From NCBI RefSeq assembly GCF_037038585.1, contig NC_092560.1:62500049-62564048 (forward strand): a DNA stretch of 64,000 nucleotides. Reading direction: 5' to 3'. The notes under the pieces are model-generated. The model was not told the origin of the DNA and made no database searches. It worked only from the letters and a program-made list of their open reading frames with translations. Source of the stretch: Patagioenas fasciata. Its lineage: Eukaryota; Chordata; Aves; Columbiformes; Columbidae. Shown here piece by piece: positions 1 through 10,400 of the stretch (its first letter is position 1; the number at the start of each line of letters is the position of its first letter). Position numbers and translations under genes: made by a program.

Positions 1-1262
1 GACTAACTTAGCAAATCAGCAAATACTTGAGCAAGTATAAATGCAAGCCTAAGTTTGTAATAAATGTCTCTCTTCACAGCTTAAGCAGAGTCTGTTCCTC
101 ATTTGCTACAAATGGCACCCAAACAGCGACTTTCAATGTGACTGTGAAAGAATCAGTCGTTCCAGTAGCGAACCCAGTCGAGTCTGGACCGGGAAACAAC
201 TGGGAGAAGGAATCAGGAAAAAGAAATAGCAGTGTACACCCATCACTGAGAAAAGGTGATCAATTGGGAAACATGGGAGGGAAGTTATCCCTTGAACAAA
301 GACAAAACCTAAATGTCCTTCAATGTTTATTACAAAGGCAAAATCAGAACGTATCTTGAGTCCAACTAGTGACTTTATTAGAATGGATTGCTAATCATGT
401 GCCGGACTTGCCTACAACTGGTACATTTCAGCTGGAGACATGGCACAAAGTTGGATGAGAACTATATGAACAAGCAGCAACTGGAGATAATGCTGCTTGC
501 GATTATTTATCTCCTTGGGGAAAATTATGACTACTTTAACAGTGGCTCAGAAGGAAGTAGTTGTGCAGGTAGCAACTGACTGTGAACTTTCTGCTACTCC
601 CTTGCTAGGGAAGCAGGGGGATCCTGTATCTATATTGGGGAAAAATGCACTAGCCATGGATGCAGTAGTGGAGAAAGGGCTGGCTGATAATGAAACCCCT
701 GCATGTACACTACAGAGAAAGCTTTTGATGGAAGATGGTTTATGGGAGTTGCCCAACAACCCCCTTGATCCTGGCCCAGTAGACTTGAAGCGAGAACCTG
801 ATCTATTCCCCCACACTGCTACTTTGCAATCGCAAGTGCACACCAATTTAACCATGTGGGATAAATGCAGAGAAGAGGCTTTGAAGGCAGGTGGCTGGAG
901 AGTGTTTATGGCATGCCCTCTGATCTATCATGAACGGCAAACTCCAGGCTTTCAACAGCTACCGTATGATGTTGTAAAAGAATTACAGATGTTAGCTAAA
1001 GAAAATGGAGTTACTTTGTCAATTGTTATAATTTTTTTTAGAAGCATTAAGCTCTTCCTACCTACTTACTCTGCATGACTGATGTTCTTTGTTGAAAATG
1101 ATCTTAACCACTACTCAGTATACTGACTATATGATGGCTACGGGATTTTTGGGGAACTGTGCTATAGAGGCTATTGACAATGCATATCGTCAAGGAGGGA
1201 TTGGCTGCGGCCATTTAGCTGGGGAAGGTGCCCATGGTTTGCCAGAGAATCGAAGGGCCTGA
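1..1262 (+). mobile_element. Broken betaretrovirus-like (ERVK-type) provirus, LTR end and gag remnants
   Basis: The left edge looks like the 3' part of an LTR: a polyadenylation signal AATAAA lies at 59-64 and the LTR seems to end near 108-112. At 113-130 follows a primer-binding-site-like sequence resembling the complement of a lysine tRNA 3' end (TGGCACCC then AAACAGCGAC), as used by betaretroviruses and lentiviruses. A gag-like leader begins at 272 with a matrix-type start (MGGKLSLEQR). Matrix-like and then capsid-like protein similarity follows, including a capsid-type stretch (LPYDVVKELQ) around 960-990. Similarity fades near 1262. The copy is clearly broken in several places, has no recognisable pol or env here, and its 5' end lies outside the window. 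Family assignment rests on motif recognition, not on a database search. Confidence 0.72.
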
Positions 1263-1850
1263 TGCATCCCAAAATGCCTCGTGTGTGTTTGCTCCTCTCT
1301 GCTCAACCCACCTGAAATATCTGCGACGTGCAGCACTCCAAAGACAGACTGAATGTCAAGATCACGCCTGAAGAAATACTTGGCTTCTTGCTGACCATGA
1401 AGAAAAGCTGCCATGTTCTTCAGGTTGGAATGTAGATATTCCCTGTCCCAGAGAGAAGTCATTGTCAGTGCCTTGTGGCACACAGGGTACCTCAGGTGAA
1501 GACAGCCAACTGGGAGGAGAACGAGAAGCTCGCTGCACAGTGCGAGTTGCACACTGAGACCAGAACCTCTGTGTGGGGCGACAGACGCTCTGCACTCATG
1601 GAGGTGGTGAGGATCACCCGGCTGTGACGTCCCCTCTAGGTCATCGCTTACCCGTCGGCTCTCCTCATACACCACTTCCAGCAAAGAGTGACATCCTCCT
1701 GGAGGAGCTGCTATCGTGACCCAGGCTCCCTCCTTGACACTGAGCCATTGACTCAGGGGCAGCCAGTGCCACCCCACTTCTTTGAGGACAGTGTTGAAGG
1801 GAGGCTCATGCAGTGACCTGTTGCTGAATTGGCAGCTGTTTCCCCCTTTC
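1263..1850. other. GC-rich block of unknown origin beside the provirus fragment
   Basis: Base composition rises well above the flanks. The minus strand is open for 228 codons (1876-1190), but no domain is recognisable in it. The plus strand contains short coding-looking stretches in one frame, for example around 1335-1430 and 1490-1625, also without a family I can name. It may be a degraded retrocopy or gene fragment, unusual internal sequence of the neighbouring element, or chance. I do not call a gene. Confidence 0.35.
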
Positions 1851-2789
1851 CTAAAGATCTGGACAGGCTGGCTCAATGGGCTGAGGCCAGCATATCTGGT
1901 TTAATTGCAAACAGTTCAGCCAGATCTTTATCCATAGCTGCAGTAAGAAATTGTGTAATACTGTTCTCCACCTTAACTGGTGGAAAAGCAACAAATACTT
2001 GTGTAGAAATTTAACTTCACTTCCTGCATGTTTCAAGGCAAATAAGCTCAACTGCTCCCCTGTTAAAGGAAAATAATGGAGCAAGTCTGAGGTTTGAGTG
2101 TAGTTTTTGATTTTTGTTTGTTTGCTTGAAGAATTTTCAAGGCTTTATGTTGGTGCTCCTGGGGACATTTCTGAAGATGGTTGCCTCTTGTTGATGGTTA
2201 TCATGCTGAGGTGTTTCAGAAACTTATAGAACAAAGTATGTTTTGACAGCAGCTGAGCACAAAGGCTTCCAAGATGGGAGACTTGTTAAAGTGAGGAGTC
2301 GGCACTGAATGACAGACTCATATAAACTGCTGAGATCAAGCAGAACATTTCCATTTAATTGTGATCTCCAAAATTACTTGGGTCAGTACAACTGCTTAAA
2401 CATATCAACATAAGGCTCAAAATTACAATGAAGCATTTCACATGAAAACACTTTAAGCAGCATAACATGCTTAGTATTTGACAAAACATCCTCCAAATAT
2501 CTGTACAGAATTATTTTGATAAACAGTGTTTCTGCAACAAGATCTAACCCTTACAATGTAAAACACAAAACTCCTTTTTGTCAGTGGTTAACAGCTGTTT
2601 TTGGTGATGTGTTTGCCATTAAGACTCTAGGAACAAATTATTTTCTAGGGGTGCAAGACCAGGATATGTTTCTATACAACCTATACTTTTAAATCAAGCT
2701 TCTGCCTCCATGGCTTTGTACATTTATTTGATGGAGTATCAGATTACACAGTCATAAAATTCTATTTACTATTTAAAGTAAAATGATAA
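1851..2789. other. Non-coding sequence, nothing recognised
   Basis: This is AT-rich sequence between the repeat block and the inferred end of the PTGER4 transcript. No coding exon, RNA gene or clear repeat was seen. A minus-strand ATTAAA near 2357-2352 could serve as a distal polyadenylation signal for PTGER4 if the 3'UTR extends further than proposed. Confidence 0.4.
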
Positions 2790-3896
2790 ATGTTATGAAA
2801 AATACCTTTATTACATCAGTGATGCTTTAACTAAAGTGAATATTAAGACTATTAACCAGGGGTTGAAAGTTTTAGGCCCTGATATTGAAAGCACTTCTAT
2901 ATGTCCTCAACTTTACAAGTCAGGAGTCTCCCTGGCAGCAGAGGGACTCTGATGGGCGATGTCATGTGTGTGCCTAAGTTTGTGCAGAATATGGGCCCAA
3001 GTACTCACAGAGGCGCGGATGTGTTATACAGAGAAACACTCTCAGCACATAAATAAAATCTGGCTTTTTAGTATGTACATATACGGAACAGGAATATTCT
3101 TAACTGAAACAATGTGTTTTCTTTTTCTCTCTAAATAGCGCGCATATACCCATTTCACTCAGAAAGTGCTTATGTATTCTCAGCTAGATAATCACATCAG
3201 CTGTGAATCTAGCCTGGAAAACAAATCTAAACCAAGAATGTCCTATCAGCAGGAAATACTGGGGGAAGAGAAGGCTGGCAATTGTTTCTATATACCTTGT
3301 ATTAATAGAAAACCTTCTCATAGAGAAGAATAGACTTTTAAATATTTTCAATCCTTATATATGTACAACAGTAAAAATTCACATTTTCATGCTTTAGTGA
3401 GACACTTTAAAATCCATCCCCAGGCAGCTGTCGGAGTAACTGTGTCAAGTTCCTAGCAGCTGCCTCACATTCAGCTCTAGTACCAGAAGCTTAAACTCTT
3501 GATAGCTGAGCAACCACGGGGAAAGAAAACACAGTTCTACCAGATTTGGAAAGGAAAACAAAGAAAGAAAGAAAGAAAAAAGAAAGTGATGGGTCTTTCA
3601 ATTTCAGGAGGCTCAGTAGCCCTCCTGTGTCCCCAAACAAGACAAGGCAGTTCATGTTTCCAGTTCTTTAGACCTGCCTTGTACCATTTCTCATGGCAGG
3701 GCCCAAGTGCAGTGTCTGTTCCACACAGTCCTCAGTAGTCTGAAAGAAATGTACCCATCACACAGCAAGAGAAAAATAGCCCTTTGGAGCACAGCTGAAC
3801 CCTTCTCCCCTCAAACAGGCAGAACACCTATCTATTGCACCAGTTTTTCCAATGTACTGGTAAGTATCCCCAGGGTTGATGCCTTTCATGGCTATC
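2790..3896 (-). other. PTGER4: PTGER4 3' untranslated region (inferred)
   Basis: This is about 1.1 kb downstream of the PTGER4 stop codon on the minus strand, ending just past the first good AATAAA. It contains a (CTTT)n tract on the transcript strand (plus 3557-3586) and several ATTTA pentamers (plus-strand TAAAT, e.g. near 3051 and 3131). Such pentamers often confer short mRNA half-life, which would suit an inducible receptor. The 3' end is inferred from the signal position only. A second AATAAA at 2728-2723 would make the UTR about 80 nt longer. Confidence 0.6.
2807..2812 (-). terminator. Polyadenylation signal AATAAA for PTGER4
   Basis: On the minus strand the hexamer AATAAA reads from 2812 to 2807, about 1.08 kb past the PTGER4 stop. 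It is the first canonical signal I found downstream of the stop. Another canonical copy lies at 2728-2723. Cleavage would be expected 15-30 nt further left. Which is used cannot be told from sequence. Confidence 0.5.
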
Positions 3897-4490
3897 TTAT
3901 ATACACTTTTCTGACAAATTCAGTGTCTCTGTGGGAAAGGTGACCTGCAGAGGGCTGCCCTTGGCTGTAGAGCTGGCCCCGCCACCAGACCTGATTTCAT
4001 TTACCAGGAAGACACTCTCAGACTCTTGTCCCTGTGAAGAGTCTGAGGTCTCCGAGCTACGCAGAGTCCTCACTGACGTGGTGTCAGACTGAGCCAAGCT
4101 GGCACTGGGGCCTGGGAGCAGAACACGGCCCCCAACGCTGCTTTCACTCAGCTCCGGAGGGTAGAGCAGCGTTTGTGAGGTGCTGCTGATCTCCCTCAGC
4201 TCACGGGAGATGAAGGAGGGTGACTGACTTGACATGGCAGAGGACGTCCTGCGGCCATCCACGCAGTTGAAATTGCCACCCGAGTGCTGCCTCCGAGCCC
4301 CTCCAATGCGGCAGAAGAGGCATTTGATCTTCTCAATGGCTTTGCTGAGCACAGTCTTGCGGAGGAGAATGTAGACCCATGGGTCCAAAATAGGGTTCAC
4401 CGAGGCAATGCGGATGGCTTGCAGGTCAGGGTTTTGCTTCACATCCCTCACTGATTCCGGCTGGTACAGCTGGTTCACAAAGACACGAAC
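3897..4490 (-). CDS. PTGER4: PTGER4 last coding exon: TM7 and C-terminal tail
   Basis: The acceptor reads CCTTGGGTAG|GTTCGTGTC, so the exon begins at 4490 in phase 0 with VRVFVNQLYQ, exactly as the family requires after SIPLV. It holds 197 codons and the stop. It contains TM7 (IRIASVNPILDPW), helix 8 (RKTVLSKAIEKIKCLF with palmitoylation-type cysteines) and a Ser-rich tail with RELREISSTSQTLL and ETSDSSQGQ blocks. In mammals such tail serines and threonines take part in agonist-driven phosphorylation and internalisation. Nothing is truncated. Confidence 0.97.
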   Translation of the reverse strand, partial: VRVFVNQLYQPESVRDVKQNPDLQAIRIASVNPILDPWVYILLRKTVLSKAIEKIKCLFCRIGGARRQHSGGNFNCVDGRRTSSAMSSQSPSFISRELREISSTSQTLLYPPELSESSVGGRVLLPGPSASLAQSDTTSVRTLRSSETSDSSQGQESESVFLVNEIRSGGGASSTAKGSPLQVTFPTETLNLSEKCI

Positions 4491-7400
4491 CTACCCAAGG
4501 AGACAAGGGGAAGAGAAAGACACAATTGCACAATTACGTCAGGAAATCAAAGTTTACACTTCAAAGCAGAGATCTAGATTGGCAACTGCAAGCTATGACA
4601 AGAGAAGAGTCTGCCAGGCATCTCAGATTGGCAGCCATTAGTTTATTTTTTGAAATGCCAAAAAAATCAGAGCACTGCTGTAAATTGGCCTCCTTTGACA
4701 CAGAGAGGAAAGGAATGTCTCTCTCCTTCCCCTCTTAATTAATCCTTGAACCTTCAACTTCTGGCTGCTGTTTTTTAAAATTACTCATTAATGGACAGAA
4801 CCCAGGAGCACAGATGTATCCTATATCCTGCTTCCTTGGTATACCTTGAGTCTCATACTACTTGTAAAGAGAGACCTGAATGAGGAGACCTGGACAAGCA
4901 GTTCCTCTAGCAAAGGTCTAATAATTGTTTATTTAGAAACAAATTGAAACATAGATTATCATCCAAGTACACGAGACTCTGGAAAAAAGTCCAGAGCTGC
5001 TGATTCCCAGGTTTAGAAAAGCATTTTGCTGGCACCTATCTCCTTACTGGAATTGTTCATATACCCTCAGGTGTTTGCTTGTTGCAGCATGCTTTGGAAA
5101 AATAAAAATTGAGGAAAAAAAAAAGGAAAGGTCCCCCAGCTATGAGACTTTTAATAGGTCAAGATAATGAGGTGATGGCAGCACTAGACTGGACTGCTCT
5201 GCTCTCCTACATAAGCCAGCATTTTGGTTCTACTTACAAAAGCATAAAAATACTGATGAAGTGATCAAGAAACTAAAATGTTGAAGGTGCTGCATTAAGT
5301 GACTATTCAAGTAGCAATTTTAGCTTATCATGCACAAAATTTAAGACTAATTAGGCTCCAGTCTTCTACGAAGAAATGTCTCCTTCATTTTCTTCCTTTG
5401 AAGCCCAGAAAAAAAACCAGTAACCCAGTCTCTGTCCTAGTTTATGAGCTACTTTTGTAAATGCTGCTGTGAGAAAGGTGTGGTCCACTTCTCTGATATC
5501 GATTGTTATCTTTCCAGTGTCACTAAAGAGGAAGACATCATATCAGTTTGGTCTCAAGCAGCTGTCCTCCATTTTAGCAAGACCTACACAGTGTTCAGTG
5601 GTAAGAAAGCCTAGGAAAGCCACTGAAAAGAATTGGTAGTGGAAGATGCTATTTTCTTCAGATTCATTAAGTCAAAATAAATCCCTTCGTTATCTTCTTC
5701 ATTTAATACAATTAAAATCTAGTACTTTTTTTTTTTTTTTTAAAACCTTGGCCTTTTACTCCTGAAATGGATCAAATCTTGCCTGGTTGGGAGAAGGTTG
5801 CAGATGAGAAGGAAGGCAAGCGTTTGAATAAACCAGAGCCAAACTAGAACAGTCCTCCTAAGTAATTTTTATTAGAAGTTCTGCATGTGAAGTTTACTAG
5901 GTGTGGTGAAAATTTTTGCAATTCTTTTTTTGAGAAATTTTCCTGCAGCAGGGCAATGTGGTGGCAGTCAGCTTGTCAGAATTCAGAGATTCTGTGTGCT
6001 CCCAAGCTATCAGTGGAGTATGTTTAAAATAATGCAGAGCCTCTCTTTGTAAGTTCTGTGCATATAGTCTCTCTCAAAGCAACTGTCAAATTGATAATTG
6101 CTTGTATTTTGCTTCTCAATACTTTTCTCTAGGTTTATGGGTAACAAAACCTGCCCATGGAATTCAGAATATAGGGAAATCTTGAATTTATGGAGCAATA
6201 TGAGTTTTATTCTTAGCAACTTTCCTAATGATTTCTAATACTGCAGATATCTTTTTGACAACTAATTTATAAACCTTATCTTTTTGTTAAAGCAAACATT
6301 CAATTCAGGTGCTTCAAAGAGTATTCGTGTGTATGTTGAACTTATTTTTATGCGTTTTCCTGTTATTAAGCTATATCCAGTTTAATTTTTTTCATTATTT
6401 ATTTAAGATTTGCCTCCTGCCCGCTACCCCCTTTCTGCGTGACTCCACGCATCACCGGCTGAGAGGAGACCAGTTCCCTCCGCAGGGCAGAATTTTTAAA
6501 CGCAGACAGTTGGGCTGATGTTAATTGCCGATTCCATAAAGATGCCGTTAATTAAGGCCTCTCTCCGTCCGCAGGCTGGGCGGGGGGGGGAAAGGGGCAG
6601 TGTTCCGGGCGGGCCGCTAGGTGGCAGGAGCACCCCGCCGGCAGCGCCGGGAACGGGCCGAACGGGCAGCCGCGGGTTAACCGGGCAGGTGGGGACAGGT
6701 TCCGTGACTCAGTTTGTCGCGTTGTGCAAGTCAAGCTGCCGTTGGCGACAGCGGCGCGGGGCCTGACACGCAGCAGTGGGGATTCTCCAGCCTGGAAGGC
6801 TGAGGAACCGGCAGGAGCGACGTCGTGGGCCATCGGCTAAAACCTGGGTTTGAAATACCCACTTGGCCATTTGTGTGAGACCTTTTCCCCTCCCACAAAA
6901 TCAGAAGAGGTCAAATGTACACATACACAAATGACAAATACAGACATATGGAAAGGTCAAATTTCCCCAGGGGATTCAACTGGTGCCATTTCTGGATGCT
7001 CCTTTTCTTTTTATGTACTGAAATTTCCTTATACAGGATAATACACCCTGAGAATGTGTAAATGCTGGTCAATGTATTTGACCAGTTGATCATGGGACAG
7101 GTACGTGTGAGAGACCGAGTTCAAAGGACAGCGCTGAGGGAGTGGGGCCCTCCTAGCAGCTCATACAACCGAAGGCAGTCATTACGGGGAAGATCAGAGG
7201 TGTGACAGGGAGGGGCATTTCCTGATAAATTCGTTCAGATCACAGAACCAGAAGGCATACTTGGAGGTAGCTGAAGAAGTACACAGTCCACCTTTGGAGA
7301 CCTGATTTTTTTTTTTTTATTTATTTTTTTTTTTTTTTTTCAACTGGAGCTATAGTTCCGCATCAGTGATTTAATAACGGGATTGTTCTTCTGATAAGCA

Positions 7401-10400
7401 GCATATGAGATTGAGGTATCTATTTCACCTTTCCCTGTCTACCTGGGACACCTTATGGAAAGATAAAAATGTCTTTAAGTGCTGACTCTGTGGCTGAAAA
7501 GGACAATCACTAATTGCACAGCACAACTTGATCTATGTTATCTCTGTATGCTTTCTTTCCTTTTGACAGATATGCGGCATAGGCAGGTGAAAGATTCATA
7601 AAATGAGCCTATTTAGTGAAAACTTTAGACTGTACAAAACTGTTTCTACTTCGCAGAAATGTTCCATGTCTTTTATTAGAAACCTCTCTGAATGTCAAAA
7701 GCATTTATCAATTCAGACCTGTTGCTGAGATTACATCAAAATGAGGTAAAAATCAATCTGTGTTGGAATGTCAGCTTTATAATTCATTACATATTGATGA
7801 AAAAATGTTTGCTTACGTATCATCTACAAGAACAGCAAGAGATGTATCCTGTTTTGGCTACAAGTTTTCTGCTGCAGGAGGTAGCATGATAAAGGATATT
7901 GCCTTGCACATTCTAAGTAAATGTCGAGTAACTGGAATCTAGTACTAAATTAGCTAATCTGATGCTTGAATTTGTGCAATTTGAAATCCTAATTAAAGAA
8001 AGAAGCAAACTAGAACAATTAAAATCTCAAAAGAGATTTTGTATGTTTGTCTTGTAGCTGTAGAATTCAGGTAATCTATCTTAGAAGTAGTGGCAATTTG
8101 TTCGTCATTGTGTTAAGAAGCGCATAGCTCCAAGGTATGTTGAGGTTATGCTCAAGTGATAGGTACCTGTAGGATCAGTCTTGTGTGCTGTTTGTTGCTC
8201 TTCCTTTTCACTAACTACAGATGCAAATAATGATTTCTAATCCTATGAAGTACTATAAAGTGACGTGCATAGTTACAGTCACCCTAGTAATTGTCTTCAT
8301 AGCTTCTACCTGCCCTCAAAATCTCCCCACATACTGATAGGATACATTTAAAAACTGTACAGTAGTAAGCAGGAACAAGTTTTACAGCTCTACAAGTCAA
8401 TACCTTTGCCTCTCAAAGGCTTGGTGTCCACTCCATTGCTTAAAAATCATGTCTGCCACCTCGCTGTTGCCTGTGGACACTCCCCGATATTTAAAGTTGA
8501 AACGGACCAAGCCAAAAGAAAATCTAAACTTTTAGACCGCTAAATGTTAAGTTAGAAACTCCTGATTATTTCATGCAATCAAACAGATACACATCCCCAT
8601 TTTATTTTCCACTTCACCATAATTTAATAACAAAGTTCAGTGGTCAGAATCAGACAAAGATCACGCACTTAAAAATCTTAGTATCTGACAGACTGCTGGA
8701 AGTGAATTACAGACTGTGAGTAGTGTATGCCTGTTTACTCTTGAAAGAGTTGGGGTTTGGTTTGTTGTGTTAAAAGCCCAATAATAATTTCTACTCTACT
8801 CTTGACAAAATCTCTCCTAATATAACTTATTCTTTAGTTTTAGTTCTGCCCAATACTATTTTCTAAAAAATGAAAACATTTTAAAATGAGATAACCAGTG
8901 CAGACAAGAGTCAGCACATAATGTATTTCCTTATTTCATTTTTAAACTATTGTCAGATTCTTCTTCCTATCTTTCACATCACTTTCTGCACATTGAGAAC
9001 CCATCAGGTTATATAAAAACTTTCCTTTCAGTAATATTTTTTGTTCAACTTTTCATTCATTCAGTCTTTTGCACAATCCTCCGTAACTTTGTTATAGTAC
9101 TTGTTGTCACTGTAAATTTTTGCTGATTTTATGAATAAATCATTAAGACACTAAACAACCCTACTCGTAAACTGAGTGCTGGAGCATCTCATTATTAAAA
9201 ACTGCTGTTCTGTGTGACTCAGCTTGCTGTTCTTTAACCACTTTTAAAATCAAGGCAAGCCTTTGCTTTTTATTTCAGAGCTATTCCATATATTAAGACT
9301 TGAAAATTTTTTGTTGAACCCTAATAAAAGTAGCCTCCTGGACTGCCTCTGTCTGTGATTTTATTATGTTGTGAAAGTGTTCATTCTAAAATGTTAGAAG
9401 TTTATGTCTCTTTCAGAAGTTGCTTTGCTTTGACTTAAGTGATGGTTTATTCAGCTGAAATCATCAGTGGGAAGTCGGCTCATCAGAAAACTTCAGTCAC
9501 AAAGCACCCTCTGAGCTTGCCTTGTGTATCTGAATCATGCTGCCACCACCACCTTACCACTTGCACGTTCTTGATGACTGCCAGGCTGTCCAGTTATAGA
9601 TGAGGCTCCCTGAAACTCCTCTGACTCACGAAAATGTATGTCTATATTAGTGATTTACCATCTCTGCTAGTGGCTCTTTCTAGGGATTTATAGCATAAAA
9701 GTGTCACTTCTCTGAGTTCTTATCTGAATTCTTTACCTCAGTCTATATGCAACCAGCAGGCTTAATACTGCGGCATACACTGTAGTACATCATGGCAGAG
9801 GGAAGCCTATATGGTTATAGCTTATTATCACAGGGGGAGGCAAATGACTTATATAAGCTACTTAACAAGGAAGAACTTCAACCACACTTGAACACTGTGA
9901 TGATGTGTATATATGCGGTTGTTGTTGGTTTTTTTTAGAAGAAAGCTTCCTTTTTTTCTGAGTCATCCACCTAAGTGAAATGACAGCTTCTTGCGTCGTA
10001 TTAGATATAGAAAAGATGTGCTGCTTTAGCAGGGAAAAACTAACTGATGTGAACGCTCCAAAGGTAACAATATGTCTTGGTAAGTAGTGAAATTAAGGTG
10101 CGAGAGACCTACACAACTTCATCACTTGCGCCTTGAAGTACCTTCTGCTATATATAAGTTTTTCACTAACTACTGTTTAAATAATAAACCCTTTGCCTCA
10201 TGCAGGTTCATTAATTTTAACTGTCAACAATCCAGTTCCATTTTGGGTAACCCCTCCCTCTTGATTCTTTCCTTTTTTTTGTGTGTGTGTGTATGTGTGT
10301 GTGTGTGTGTTTCAATATTCTAGCTCCAAATAGATATGAACAATTTCATTTTGCATTCTATGTTCAGACTTCTCAGCTTTCCTCTAGCTGCTCCTCCACA

